A stretch of 64,000 bases of DNA from Pollutimonas sp963706785 (GCA_963706785.1 CAVPNJ010000004.1:434001-498000), one strand, 5' to 3'; positions 35,994 to 46,234 are shown, numbered from the stretch's first letter. The notes: generated by a model not told the origin, from the letters alone. A program made the numbers and translations.

Positions 35994-38042
35994 ATGCCTA
36001 TGGCGACTAAACCACTGAGCGCAGATTTCCGTTTGGATATTAATGGACTTCGCGGCTGGGCCATCATTGCCGTGATGCTGTTCCATTTCAATGTCCCGGG
36101 TTTCTCAGGTGGCTTCGTGGGCGTCGATATATTCTTTGTGATTTCAGGTTTCCTGATGACCGGCATAATCATTCGCGGGATTGATGTCCAGCAAGGCGTG
36201 CACGGATTTTCACTAACTGGATTTTATTTTGCGCGGGCCCGGCGCATATTACCGGCACTGGTGGTTTTGTGCGCGGCACTTCTCGGTATAGGTTGGTTTA
36301 CATTGGCTGCCGTCGATTACCGCAACGTAGGAAGCCACTCGGCCTCCAGTCTGGCGTTTTTGTCGAACATAAAATATTTATACGAGGCTAACTACTTCGA
36401 TACAGAATCACACGAGAAATGGCTGCTGCACACATGGTCGCTTTCTGTGGAATGGCAGTTCTATCTTATTCTTCCCCTGATATTGCTTGCTACATGGCGG
36501 TTTTTGCCTGGCCGGCGCAATGCCGCCTACGTTCTTTTCGCCATGTTTGCCGCTTCTCTGTTGTTGTCTATATACCTGACGCCCATATCGCCCTCTGCTG
36601 CCTTTTATCTATTCCCAGTTCGAGCCTGGGAGATGCTTGCGGGCGACCTGGTTTATTTGTTTGCCTCGGCCTTGCCGCTTGGCTCGAAATTCCGCCGGAC
36701 AAGCGAGGGGCTGGGCTATACGGTTATTCTCGGATCCATATTAAGCCTGGACCCCAGCATGGCTTGGCCCGGATACCTAGCCTTGCTGCCGGTGACCGGC
36801 GCCGTTCTTGTCTTGGTAGCGAATAGCCAGGAATCTTGGCTGTCCAAGATGTCCGTCACCCAACGTATCGGCACTTGGTCTTATTCGATCTATTTGTGGC
36901 ACTGGCCCCTGGCAGTGGGGTTGTTTTATCTTGAGCTACAGGATCGGATGTGGGCGATTTTTGCAGGCATCGCGGCTTCCATCTTTCTAGGGTGGCTTTC
37001 ATATAAATTCGTAGAGGTGAAGGTAAGCAGAAGCCTTAACAAGATGACCCCGTGGCGGGCCATCGCGGCCATTGCTTTCGTAAGTGCGGCCGTTGCCTTG
37101 CCCAGCACCTATGTAAGACTGAACAACGGGGTCACCGGGCGAATGGCGCCGCCTATCGAAGAAGCTTCCAATGCGGCGCTTGACTTCGATGTTCGGCGCG
37201 CCGATTGTGAAGGCTGGGGTGGCTCGCGATTTGGAAGTTGCATCTATGGCGGCCCGCGCGTCAGGGCCATCGTAATCGGCGACAGTCACGCCAACGCGGT
37301 AGTCACAGCCGCTCAAGCAGCGCTTCCCTCTAAAGACGACGGCATACTGGCGTTTAGTTACACGAGCTGCCCCACGATACTCGGCGTAAAAACTAACCAA
37401 CGACAACTAGAATGCGCCGCATTCAATGAATGGGCATTTAAACAAATGGAAGAGGTGGCTCCGGATGTGCCAGTAATCATCGTTAACCGGCATTCGGACT
37501 ATGTTTTCGGGAGCAATATTGGCAAGAATCCAATGTTTCATAAGCCGTCTGTATTTTTCAGTCGACCCTATGATCAAGCGCTTCCTGAATTCCTTGATGA
37601 ATACCGGACAAATCTGGTCGATAGCGTTTGCCATTTAGCCGGTCAAAGGCCGGTTTACCAGGTCAGGCCTATTCCAGAAATGCCGGTACATGTTCCCAAA
37701 GCACTCGCGCGGTCTCTCATACTGGGCCATTCCAGGCATGTATCGGTTACTCTGGCCGACTACCATGAACGTCATCACTTTATTTGGGATGGACAAAATG
37801 AAGCGTTGGCACGCTGCGGTGCGCAGATTCTGGATCCATTACCGTACTTGTGCGCAAGCGACACCTGCGCCGGTTCTGTAAGAAACAAACCTTTATATTA
37901 TGACGACAACCATTTGAGCGAATATGGCAACAAATTACTCATCCCCATGTTTCAGCCTGTAATCGTTTCTACTGAAAAGAACGTTCTTTCCCCAAGGTCT
38001 GGCCGCATAGTTCAAGATAACCGGGGCGCCGTGGGGCGTTAG
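35994..38042 (+). CDS. Acyltransferase-3 / SGNH fusion, polysaccharide O-acetyltransferase (OafA-like)
   Basis: A 682-residue membrane protein. The acyltransferase-3 domain starts DINGLRGWAIIAVMLFHF, with GVDIFFVISGFLM, FYFARARRILPALVVL and LHTWSLSVEWQFYLILPL, then about ten helices ending near residue 370. After a linker the periplasmic SGNH domain has IVIGDSHANAV (catalytic Ser) and YYDDNHLSEYGNKLL (the catalytic Asp-x2-His block). Such fusions O-acetylate surface polysaccharides. It starts 45 bases after wbpM; ATGs at 35994 and 36000 are both possible. Confidence 0.87.
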   Translation: MPMATKPLSADFRLDINGLRGWAIIAVMLFHFNVPGFSGGFVGVDIFFVISGFLMTGIIIRGIDVQQGVHGFSLTGFYFARARRILPALVVLCAALLGIGWFTLAAVDYRNVGSHSASSLAFLSNIKYLYEANYFDTESHEKWLLHTWSLSVEWQFYLILPLILLATWRFLPGRRNAAYVLFAMFAASLLLSIYLTPISPSAAFYLFPVRAWEMLAGDLVYLFASALPLGSKFRRTSEGLGYTVILGSILSLDPSMAWPGYLALLPVTGAVLVLVANSQESWLSKMSVTQRIGTWSYSIYLWHWPLAVGLFYLELQDRMWAIFAGIAASIFLGWLSYKFVEVKVSRSLNKMTPWRAIAAIAFVSAAVALPSTYVRLNNGVTGRMAPPIEEASNAALDFDVRRADCEGWGGSRFGSCIYGGPRVRAIVIGDSHANAVVTAAQAALPSKDDGILAFSYTSCPTILGVKTNQRQLECAAFNEWAFKQMEEVAPDVPVIIVNRHSDYVFGSNIGKNPMFHKPSVFFSRPYDQALPEFLDEYRTNLVDSVCHLAGQRPVYQVRPIPEMPVHVPKALARSLILGHSRHVSVTLADYHERHHFIWDGQNEALARCGAQILDPLPYLCASDTCAGSVRNKPLYYDDNHLSEYGNKLLIPMFQPVIVSTEKNVLSPRSGRIVQDNRGAVGR

Positions 38043-38209
38043 GCAAATTCATCTTCAATGACGAGTAGTTTGAAAATCTGTCGGAAAAGTAATATTTACG
38101 CCTCGCCGATGAGTTGTTTCATTTTGATTCGTTTTAGACGCGTTAACAAACAACTTTGAAACCAGATCCGGGCACAATACGCCAATCAGACTAAAAATAG
38201 GGTGCTGAC

Positions 38210-38518
38210 ATGAAACGACTGTTATTGGCGGGGGCCGCTACATTGGCAATGCTGGGTTCATCGGCCGCGATGGCGCGAGTCAATGTCGATATTTCCATCG
38301 GAGTGCCGGGCGTCATTTATAGCGAGCCCGACTATTATTATCCACCTGTCAGGTATGTAGAACGCCCACGGGTAATCGTTGTACCAGAGCGTCGGTACCG
38401 GCCCATGCCCGTATATGGACCACGGTATTACCGCGAAAGCTATAGCGGAGATCGGCACTACAAGAAACACCACAAGCACGGCCACCGCCACCGTGATCGC
38501 GGACGTTGGGACGATTAA
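38210..38518 (+). CDS. Small exported Tyr/Arg/His-rich protein
   Basis: A 102-residue protein with a clear signal peptide (MKRLLLAGAATLAMLGSSAAMA). The mature part begins RVNVDISIGVPGVIYSEPDYYYPP and continues with Arg/Tyr/Pro-rich stretches, ending in a His/Lys/Arg-rich tail (HYKKHHKHGHRHRDRGRWDD). Similar small basic exported proteins are common in Burkholderiales and are of unknown function. It has its own terminator just downstream and stands alone between the polysaccharide locus and serS. Confidence 0.7.
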   Translation: MKRLLLAGAATLAMLGSSAAMARVNVDISIGVPGVIYSEPDYYYPPVRYVERPRVIVVPERRYRPMPVYGPRYYRESYSGDRHYKKHHKHGHRHRDRGRWDD

Positions 38519-38540
38519 TTAAGCAAGGTAATGAATACAT

Positions 38541-38568
38541 AAATAAAGCCGCGCAAGCGGCTTTATTT
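38541..38568 (+). terminator. Strong intrinsic terminator after the small exported protein
   Basis: AAATAAAGCCGC (38541-38552) pairs perfectly with GCGGCTTTATTT (38557-38568) around a GCAA tetraloop. Being A/T symmetrical it may also serve the convergent serS. Confidence 0.85.
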
Positions 38569-38594
38569 ATTGACGCGGACTAAAACTAATGGCG

Positions 38595-39948
38595 TTATGC
38601 TGACAGCCTTGTCTTACCCGCCATATACGGACGCAAAACCTCAGGCACCACTATACTGCCGTCCTCTTGCTGATAATTTTCGAGCACAGCAACCAAAGCG
38701 CGGCCTACTGCCAGGCCGGACCCATTCAACGTATGCAAGTAATCGGGCTTACCTTTGTCAGCACGATATCGGGCCTGCATGCGGCGGGCCTGGAAGGCTT
38801 CGCAATTAGATACCGAGGAAATTTCGCGCCAGGTATTCTGGGCAGGAAGCCACACTTCCAAGTCGTAGGTCTTGGTCGCGCCAAAGCCCATATCGCCGCC
38901 GCATAATAAGACCACCCGATACGGCACGCCAAGCCGCTGCAGTACCGCTTCAGCATGGCCCACCATTTCTTCGAGTGCTTCATAAGAGGTTTCGGGGTGT
39001 ACGATCTGTACCATCTCGACCTTGTCGAACTGATGCTGCCGTATCATCCCGCGCGTATCGCGTCCACCGCTGCCGGCTTCGGAGCGAAAACAAGGTGTAT
39101 GGGCGGTTAACTTGAGCGGCAAATCTTGTTCGGGGGTAATCGTGTCGCGAACCGACCCAGCCAAGGTGATCTCCGAAGTAGAAATCAGGTAAAGATCTTC
39201 GCTTGCAACTGGGTTGCCCTGTTCATCGTGAGCGGGATCATCGTCCTGACCGCCTTTGGTCACCCAGAACATGTCGTCTTTGAATTTCGGCAACTGGCCT
39301 GTACCGAATAAGGTCGAACTATTGACGATGTAAGGCGTGTAGCATTCTTCGTAGCCGTGTTCCGTGGTCTGCAGATCCAGCATGAACTGGGCCAAAGCAC
39401 GATGCAGGCGGGCCATGGGGCCGCGCAACATCATGAAGCGGGCGCCAGACAGCTTGCGTGCCGTTTCGAAATCAAGGCCAATGGGTTCGCCCAGACTGAC
39501 GTGGTCTTTGGGCTCGAAGGCAAGAGGCTGTGGATTACCTTGGGAATCGGCTTGCACATGGTCGGGAAGCCAGCGCCTGATTTCGATGTTGTCGTCGGCC
39601 GATGCGCCCGCGGGTACGCTTTCATGTGGAAGGTTGGGCATCGTCATAAGCCAATCGTTGAGCTCGCCCTGCACCGCAGCCAGCTGGACTTCCAGATCTT
39701 TCAAGCGAGCAGGAATCTCCTGCGACTCCGCCATTTCTTTGCTGGCGTCCTCACCCTTGGACTTTAATTGACCAATTAGCTTCGATACCGCATTGCGCCG
39801 TGGCTTGCAGAGCCTCGGTTTCTACCTGGACGCGATTTACGGCGTGCTTCAAGCTGACTGAAGCGCTCTGTGTCGAAGGAAACTCCACGACGGCCAAGGC
39901 CTTGACGACAGAGGGCAAGTCTTTACGCAACTGATTGGGGTCTAACAT
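38595..39948 (-). CDS. serS: Seryl-tRNA synthetase, three indels near the N-terminus
   Basis: SerS charges tRNA-Ser and is essential. The start MLDPNQLRKDLPSVVK at 39948 is normal. The coiled-coil arm is then split: one base missing near 39900 (then GRRGVSFDTERFSQLEARRK), one extra near 39829 (then VQVETEALQAT), one extra near 39798 (then RNAVSKLIGQLKSKGED). From there the frame is open to 38595, with class II motifs TPCFRSEAGSGGRDTRGMIR (motif 2) and NGSGLAVGRALVAVLENYQ (motif 3). The corrected length is about 450 residues. The rest of the gene is fully conserved, and the protein must be functional if this is the only copy. Confidence 0.92.
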
Positions 39949-40013
39949 AATTAACCAGAAATGAATGAAAGGATGAGTACGAACGAGGCGTGCCGAAGTT
40001 ACAGCCCTGCGGG

Positions 40014-41387
40014 CTAACTCGACCCTCCCGATCGACTATGTTTGTCCAACGTTTTTAGAAACGCCAGTTTTTCCGATATTTTACCCTCTAGGCCCCGATC
40101 GGTCGGTTTGTAGAATTTCGCACGAATGCCATCCGGAAAGTAATTTTCGCCCGCGGCGTAGCCATGCGGTTCATCGTGTGCATACCGGTAGGCTTTGCCG
40201 TGACCCAGTTCTTTCATCAGTTTGGTGGGTGCATTACGCAAATGTACGGGCACCGGCGCACTGCCATTTTGTTCGACGTAACGGCGTGCCGCATTGTAGG
40301 CGTTATAGACCGCATTGGACTTTGCCGCACATGCCAGATACACCACCGCTTGGGCAAGCGCCAGTTCGCCCTCGGGCGAACCTAGTCGCTCGTAGATATC
40401 TGCCCCATTCAGGGCTAGCTCAGTCGCGCGTGGATCCGCCAGACCGATGTCCTCTATTGCCATGCGAATAATACGACGCGCCAGATACCGGGGATCGGCG
40501 CCGCCATCTAGCATCCGCACGAACCAATACAAGGCAGCATCAGGATCGGAACCACGAACGGACTTGTGCAGCGCGCTGATCTGATCATAAAAGGCGTCGC
40601 CCCCCTTATCGAAGCGCCGCAAATCTTGCGATAAAGCCGTTTCCAACCAGGCGGCGTCTACAAGGTTGCGCCCCGCTCCGTGCGCTGATTCGCTGACAAC
40701 CTCGATAGCGTTGATGACCCTACGCGCATCGCCATCGGCCCAGCGAGCCAATTGATCGCGCGCGGCGGGATCAAATTGCAATGCCACGCGATCGCTGTCG
40801 GGGTGCTCGGCATCTGCAGGAGTGTCTTGATTAAGGACGATGAGGGCGCGATCGATAAGTTGCTGTAATTCCTGCACTGACAAGGCTTGCAGCACATAAA
40901 CGCGGGCTCGGGAAAGTAGCGCCGAATTGACTTCAAAAGACGGATTCTCGGTGGTCGCGCCAATAAAAGTAAATAAACCGCTTTCCACGTAGGGCAAGAA
41001 AGCATCTTGCTGCGCTTTGTTGAAACGATGCACTTCGTCGACAAATAATATGGTGCGACGCCCCTGCCCTTGCGCGATCTGAGCAGACACCACTGCCTCG
41101 CGGATGTCTTTGACACCACCCAGCACGGCCGACATAGCGAGGAATTGCGCATCGAAACCGGCGGCCATCAGTCGGGCTAGTGTCGTCTTCCCTACGCCAG
41201 GCGGCCCCCAGAAAATCATGGAATGCGGTCGGCCGGAGTCAAATGCAACGCGCAAGGGCTTGCCAGAGCCCAATAGATGCGTCTGGCCAACCACCTCGTC
41301 CAAAACCCGGGGCCGCATGCGCTCTGCCAGCGGCGCATAAGCAACGGTGCCCGATGAGGAACTAAACAAATCATTGGAGTTCATCAT
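40014..41387 (-). CDS. rarA: Replication-associated recombination protein A
   Basis: A 457-residue AAA+ ATPase of the RarA/MgsA/WRNIP1 family, acting at stalled replication forks. It shows LAERMRPRVLDEVVGQTHLL, Walker A GPPGVGKTTLARLMA, Walker B TILFVDEVHRF, sensor GATTENPSFEVNSALLSRAR, and the C-terminal tetramerisation region (GSDPDAALYWFVRMLDGGADP). It sits between serS and lolA on the same strand, the usual order in this group. Confidence 0.93.
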   Translation of the reverse strand: MMNSNDLFSSSSGTVAYAPLAERMRPRVLDEVVGQTHLLGSGKPLRVAFDSGRPHSMIFWGPPGVGKTTLARLMAAGFDAQFLAMSAVLGGVKDIREAVVSAQIAQGQGRRTILFVDEVHRFNKAQQDAFLPYVESGLFTFIGATTENPSFEVNSALLSRARVYVLQALSVQELQQLIDRALIVLNQDTPADAEHPDSDRVALQFDPAARDQLARWADGDARRVINAIEVVSESAHGAGRNLVDAAWLETALSQDLRRFDKGGDAFYDQISALHKSVRGSDPDAALYWFVRMLDGGADPRYLARRIIRMAIEDIGLADPRATELALNGADIYERLGSPEGELALAQAVVYLACAAKSNAVYNAYNAARRYVEQNGSAPVPVHLRNAPTKLMKELGHGKAYRYAHDEPHGYAAGENYFPDGIRAKFYKPTDRGLEGKISEKLAFLKTLDKHSRSGGSS

Positions 41388-41434
41388 GAAAATATCCGGG
41401 AGGTCGGTCCGCTACTGGAAGTCAAGGTGCCTCA

Positions 41435-42058
41435 CTACTGCATTTTCACGACATCGACGCCCTTTGGCGCTTCAAATTGGAACTCGGCGGCCGGCAAACT
41501 TGGATTCGCCATAATGTTTTTGAGATCGATACGGGTCACCTGCCCGAAGGAATCAAGCAATTCAAGCCGTGCAGGCATGCTGGATTTAAACCCGATATCC
41601 ACATGCGTAAAGCCTGCATCTGCGCTGCGCGGGGTGGCCCGCAGCCAGTCCAGGCCGTCTTTTGCGGGCAATGACGTAATTGAAAATGCTTCGTCCAGCG
41701 AGCCAGAACCGAATAATATGGCGGCAGGCGAAGCACCAATAGACTGGTCGACCTTGCGCTGAGTCACCTGCGCCAAATCCGGATCGTACTGATAGACCAG
41801 CTTGCCGTCCGAAACGATCAATTGTTCATAAGGCTTCGTCACAGCCCATTTGAACTGTCCTGGCCGCCTGAACGAAAATGTGCCGGACTGCGGCCGCTTG
41901 GCGCCTCCGTTGGTTGCTACGGTCTGCTGGGTAAATTGACCCGTGCCGGAATTGACCTTCGAGGCAAAATCGCGCAGCTGTGCTGGGGCATCCGCCCCTA
42001 AGGCCAGCATGGGACTGGCAGCCAACAAGACGGACGATAACAGGCGTTTAATCTTCAT
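41435..42058 (-). CDS. lolA: Outer-membrane lipoprotein carrier protein
   Basis: A 207-residue periplasmic protein that carries lipoproteins from LolCDE to LolB. A signal peptide ends at ALGADA. The mature protein has SGTFSFRRPGQFKWAVTKPYEQ and DGKLVYQYDPDLAQVTQRK, characteristic of LolA. Its start overlaps the ftsK stop by 11 bases. Confidence 0.92.
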   Translation of the reverse strand: MKIKRLLSSVLLAASPMLALGADAPAQLRDFASKVNSGTGQFTQQTVATNGGAKRPQSGTFSFRRPGQFKWAVTKPYEQLIVSDGKLVYQYDPDLAQVTQRKVDQSIGASPAAILFGSGSLDEAFSITSLPAKDGLDWLRATPRSADAGFTHVDIGFKSSMPARLELLDSFGQVTRIDLKNIMANPSLPAAEFQFEAPKGVDVVKMQ

Positions 42059-44405
42059 TTGACGTATTCCCGGCCGGTACCAAAATTTCGCGATTGCCGT
42101 TGGACTGCATGGCCGAAACCAGGCCCGACTGTTCCATTTGCTCCAGTAAGCGGGCCGCCCTGTTATAGCCTATGCGCAAATGGCGCTGCACAGAGGAAAT
42201 CGAAGCGCGCCGATTCTTCAAGATGACTTCGACGGCCTGATCGTAGAGCGGATCGGACTCGGCGTCAGCAAGACCTGCGCCGCCGCCTGCGCCGTCACTG
42301 GCATCGCCCTCGAGGGCGCCCTCGAGCAAGCCTTCAATATAGTTGGGCTCGCCCTGCTGTTTTAATGACTCGACCACCCGGTGAACTTCATCATCGTGGA
42401 CAAAAGCCCCATGCACGCGCGCGGGGAAACCGGACCCAGGCGGTAAATAAAGCATATCACCCTGCCCCAACAAGGCTTCGGCCCCCATCTGGTCCAGAAT
42501 TGTGCGGGAATCAATCTTCGACGACACCTGAAACGCGATACGCGTGGGAATATTAGCCTTGATCAAACCGGTAATGACGTCAACGCTAGGACGCTGCGTC
42601 GCTAATATTAGATGTATACCTGCCGCACGGGCTTTTTGTGCGAGGCGCGCAATGAGTTCTTCGATTTTCTTGCCGACAACCATCATAAGGTCGGCAAGTT
42701 CGTCAATGACGATGACGATCATGGGCAATGTCGACAAGGGCTCAGGCGCATCGGGCGTGAGCGAGAACGGATTCGGAATGGGCTCTTCACGCTTGATGGC
42801 TTCGCGGATTTTGGCGTTATAGCCCGCCAGGTTACGCACGCCCATTTTGCTCATAAGACGGTAGCGTTTTTCCATCTCGCCAACACACCAGTTCAGCGCA
42901 TTGGCAGCGTGACGCATATCGGTAACTACCGGTGCCAGAAGATGCGGTATGCCTTCGTATACGCTCATTTCGAGCATTTTGGGATCAATCAAGATCAGAC
43001 GAACCTGAGTGGCGTCTGCTTTGTACAGCAGTGAAAGGATCATGGCGTTGATCCCTACCGACTTGCCTGAGCCCGTTGTGCCGGCCACTAATAGGTGGGG
43101 CATTTTAGCCAGATCAGCGACGACTGGATTGCCGGCGATATCTTTGCCCAGTGCCATGGTAAGCATCGACGGACTGGCATGATAGGTTTGCGAACCGATG
43201 ATCTCGGAAAGCTTCACCATTTGCCGTTTGGCATTGGGTAATTCCAGTCCCATCAGATTTTTACCGGGTATCGTTTCCACGACCCGAATACTCACCAAAC
43301 TGAGGGCGCGCGCGAGGTCCTTGGCTAGATTGACAATCTGGCTTCCTTTTACGCCGGTCGCAGGTTCGATTTCGTAACGCGTGATAACTGGACCCGCCTG
43401 CGCCGAAACCACAATCGCCTTGACGCCAAAGTCGGACAGCTTCTTCTCAATTAGCCGCGAAGTGAACTCGATGGTTTCCGGAGAGACCGTTTCCGCGTAT
43501 TCGACCGGCGCGTCAAGAAGGCTGATGGCCGGTAAATCGCCGGAATTGCCGGATTCGACCGGTGCGGCAAAAAGGGCCTTCTGCTTTTCTTTTTCCGCTC
43601 GCGCCGATTTAGGTACCGACGTAATCGCCGGTTCAATGCGTACCGGGAGATCATGCACAAGCTGTACTTGCTTGGCGACGACGATTTCGTCGCGTTCCGC
43701 CTTCTTGGCCTCGCCGACGCGGCGGTCCTCGCGCGCTGCCTTAAGTTCCAAAAGGCGGCGAATGACTCGTTCAATGAATGAGCCGACGCGTTCGGCCAAA
43801 TGCAGCCACGAAAAACCGAAAAATAAGCTTGCCCCTACGGCGGCGAATACCAGCAGTAACAAGGTACAACCTGTGGTGCCCAATGAAAGCGACATGAGAT
43901 CGGCTAGCAATTTACCCAACTGCCCACCGGCGCCGGCCGGAAGTTGGGCACCAAACTGCTTCAGCTGCAATGCTTCAATGCCCATGGTTCCTATAAACAA
44001 CAGGAGAAAGCCAATACCGACTTCCCATCGCACGCGTGGCAGCGTTTCTGGCTCGGCATTGGGCAGGAAAATGCTGGTCAGCCGATAAAACCCGACGGCA
44101 ACGCGCTGAGCCAGCAGGACGACCCACAACCATGCGGAGTAACCAAATAAGAAAAGCAAGAAATCGGAGATGTGCGCGCCTAGAGTGCCGCCCCGATTCA
44201 AGGTGGTGGTGGCATGGACAGAATGCGACCACGCTGGGTCGGCGGGATCCCAACTAGCCAGGACGAGACCCAGCCACGCGGCCAGAGCAGCGAAGAGTAT
44301 CCAGCGCGCCTCGCGCAGCAAGCCCGACAGTCGAGACTGCAGGGGAGAAGGCCCATTACGCACGTTGCGAGAAGAGCGGGGAGATGTAGCAGGAATTCTA
44401 GCCAT
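42048..44405 (-). CDS. ftsK: DNA translocase FtsK
   Basis: A 785-residue septal DNA pump. Four N-terminal helices lie within about residues 35-190. A short linker precedes the alpha domain (VITRYEIEPATGVKGSQI) and the beta motor with Walker A LVAGTTGSGKSVGINAM (about 440-455) and Walker B VIVIDELADLMMV. The gamma winged-helix domain (ISSVQRHLRIGYNRAARLLEQME), which reads KOPS sites, ends the protein. The linker is short compared with E. coli FtsK, as is usual outside enterobacteria. It is divergent from trxB. Confidence 0.94.
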   Translation of the reverse strand: MARIPATSPRSSRNVRNGPSPLQSRLSGLLREARWILFAALAAWLGLVLASWDPADPAWSHSVHATTTLNRGGTLGAHISDFLLFLFGYSAWLWVVLLAQRVAVGFYRLTSIFLPNAEPETLPRVRWEVGIGFLLLFIGTMGIEALQLKQFGAQLPAGAGGQLGKLLADLMSLSLGTTGCTLLLLVFAAVGASLFFGFSWLHLAERVGSFIERVIRRLLELKAAREDRRVGEAKKAERDEIVVAKQVQLVHDLPVRIEPAITSVPKSARAEKEKQKALFAAPVESGNSGDLPAISLLDAPVEYAETVSPETIEFTSRLIEKKLSDFGVKAIVVSAQAGPVITRYEIEPATGVKGSQIVNLAKDLARALSLVSIRVVETIPGKNLMGLELPNAKRQMVKLSEIIGSQTYHASPSMLTMALGKDIAGNPVVADLAKMPHLLVAGTTGSGKSVGINAMILSLLYKADATQVRLILIDPKMLEMSVYEGIPHLLAPVVTDMRHAANALNWCVGEMEKRYRLMSKMGVRNLAGYNAKIREAIKREEPIPNPFSLTPDAPEPLSTLPMIVIVIDELADLMMVVGKKIEELIARLAQKARAAGIHLILATQRPSVDVITGLIKANIPTRIAFQVSSKIDSRTILDQMGAEALLGQGDMLYLPPGSGFPARVHGAFVHDDEVHRVVESLKQQGEPNYIEGLLEGALEGDASDGAGGGAGLADAESDPLYDQAVEVILKNRRASISSVQRHLRIGYNRAARLLEQMEQSGLVSAMQSNGNREILVPAGNTSNED

Positions 44406-44449
44406 AGACTCATTATAATTGGCTGTTCATGTTTTTCGGATTTTCTGTA

Positions 44450-45409
44450 ATGACGACTCCCAAGCACGCCAAAGTTCTGATCCTGGGTTCAGGCCCAGCC
44501 GGTTACAGCGCCGCCGTATACGCGGCCCGCGCGAATTTAAATCCCGTACTGGTTACCGGACTCGAACAGGGGGGTCAGCTGATGACGACCACCGACGTTG
44601 ACAATTGGCCCGCCGATGCAGAAGGAGTTCAGGGCCCGGACCTTATGCAACGCTTTCAGGCACATGCCGAGCGTTTCAACACCGAGATGGTATTCGATCA
44701 TATCGCGAGCGTCGACCTATCCAAGCGCCCTTTTACGCTTACTGGCGACACCGGAGCCCAATACACCTGCGACTCGCTAATCATCGCAACGGGCGCTTCC
44801 GCCCAGTACTTGGGCTTGCCGACCGAAGAAAGCTTCATGGGCCGCGGGGTATCCGGCTGCGCTACTTGCGATGGTTTTTTCTACAAGAATCAGGATGTTA
44901 TTGTAGTCGGCGGCGGAAACACCGCGGTCGAAGAGGCGCTGTACCTATCGAATATTTGCCGTACCGTCACCCTGGTACACCGCCGGGACAAATTCCGTTC
45001 CGAGCCGATAATTCTAGACCGACTGATGGACAAGGTTGCCAACGGTAACATTAAGCTAAAGCTTTTTTACGAGTTGCAAGAAGTTTTGGGTGATCAGTCA
45101 GGCGTTACAGGCGCTCGTCTACGTAACAATCAAACAGATGTTACCGAAGACTTGGCAGTTACCGGAGTGTTTATTGCCATAGGACACAAACCAAACACGG
45201 CAATATTCGAAAACCAGCTCGAAATGGAGAACGGCTACATTATTACGAAAGGCGGACTCAACGGTATGGCGACCATGACCTCCATACCAGGCGTATTTGC
45301 CGCCGGCGACGTACAAGACCATGTCTACCGCCAGGCTATAACAAGTGCAGGCACGGGCTGCATGGCCGCACTCGACGCACAACGGTGGCTGGAGAATGCC
45401 GCAGAGTAA
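44450..45409 (+). CDS. trxB: Thioredoxin reductase
   Basis: About 319 residues. FAD-binding ILGSGPAGYSAAVYAARA, the redox-active CATC (Cys137 and Cys140) in GCATCDGFF, NADPH-binding VVGGGNTAVEEAL and the C-terminal FAAGDVQDHVYRQAITSAGTG. I start at 44450 (MTTPKHAK) because the longer frame from 44429 adds seven unusual residues overlapping the short promoter region shared with ftsK. It is translationally coupled to the smr gene. Confidence 0.93.
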   Translation: MTTPKHAKVLILGSGPAGYSAAVYAARANLNPVLVTGLEQGGQLMTTTDVDNWPADAEGVQGPDLMQRFQAHAERFNTEMVFDHIASVDLSKRPFTLTGDTGAQYTCDSLIIATGASAQYLGLPTEESFMGRGVSGCATCDGFFYKNQDVIVVGGGNTAVEEALYLSNICRTVTLVHRRDKFRSEPIILDRLMDKVANGNIKLKLFYELQEVLGDQSGVTGARLRNNQTDVTEDLAVTGVFIAIGHKPNTAIFENQLEMENGYIITKGGLNGMATMTSIPGVFAAGDVQDHVYRQAITSAGTGCMAALDAQRWLENAAE

Positions 45410-46130
45410 ACACAGGCGTATTGGCGGGCATACGCTCGCCGATTTGAAACGCCTGCGCAAAGACGCCGAAGCCGTCAGGCGCTCCACCGCAGAACTTACG
45501 GAATTGAACCGGGCTGCGATGGCTTCGGCAAAAATTGCTGTCACGACACAAAAAGCGAGTCAGCGGGCGCCAGCCATCGATGCCGACGATAAAGCTCTTT
45601 TTCGGCGTGCGGTCAAAAGCGTGCAACCAATAAAAGACAGCCGCAGGGCTATCCTGCCTTCGGTGCCTGCGGCATCCGGTGCCATAATGCGCGAACGCCG
45701 ACAGCGTGCTGTAGGCGCAGAGCTTAGGCGACCGCCCCAGGTATCGGACCATTTTTGGCCCGCGACGGTGGACCAAAATGACGCCTTTTTCGTACAAAAA
45801 GGCCATGGCCCGGATCTTGCCAAGGCCCTCAAGCGCGGCAAATGGATAACAGGAGCCAGCTTGGATTTACATGGCAACACGCTGGACGAGGCTCGCGATC
45901 GACTCGATCGTTTTTTGCATTCATGTTTGACGCATCAGATCAAATGCGTACGCATTGTTCATGGCAAAGGTTATGGCTCTAAAGACGGTGAGCCCATACT
46001 AAAACAAACTGTCAGACGCTGGCTTACACAGATGAGCGATGTTCTGGCTTATGCGGAATGTTCGGAGCAGGATGGCGGTGCGGGCGCCGTACAAGTACTG
46101 CTTCGGACTGAATCCAGCTTGAAGCCATAG
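45396..46130 (+). CDS. Smr-domain protein
   Basis: About 244 residues. The N-terminal 130 residues are basic and low in recognisable motifs. The C-terminal Smr domain, related to the MutS2 nuclease tail, has LDLHGNTLDEARDRLDRFL and VRIVHGKGYGS with the family LDLHG and HGKG motifs. Smr proteins cut or bind branched nucleic acid or stalled mRNA. The ATG at 45396 lies inside the end of trxB. Confidence 0.85.
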   Translation: MPQSKHRRIGGHTLADLKRLRKDAEAVRRSTAELTELNRAAMASAKIAVTTQKASQRAPAIDADDKALFRRAVKSVQPIKDSRRAILPSVPAASGAIMRERRQRAVGAELRRPPQVSDHFWPATVDQNDAFFVQKGHGPDLAKALKRGKWITGASLDLHGNTLDEARDRLDRFLHSCLTHQIKCVRIVHGKGYGSKDGEPILKQTVRRWLTQMSDVLAYAECSEQDGGAGAVQVLLRTESSLKP

Positions 46131-46201
46131 CTGGAAATCGATTTACGATTCAGATAGCGAAAAGCAGCGACATGCAAGACATTAAGTAAGCCGCGGAAAC
46201 G

Positions 46202-46234
46202 ACAAAGGTCGACAATTGTGTTGTCGACCTTTGT
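46202..46234 (+). terminator. Terminator of the trxB-smr operon
   Basis: ACAAAGGTCGACAA (46202-46215) pairs perfectly with TTGTCGACCTTTGT (46221-46234) around TTGTG, a 14-bp stem followed by ACCTTTATTTT. Confidence 0.8.
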
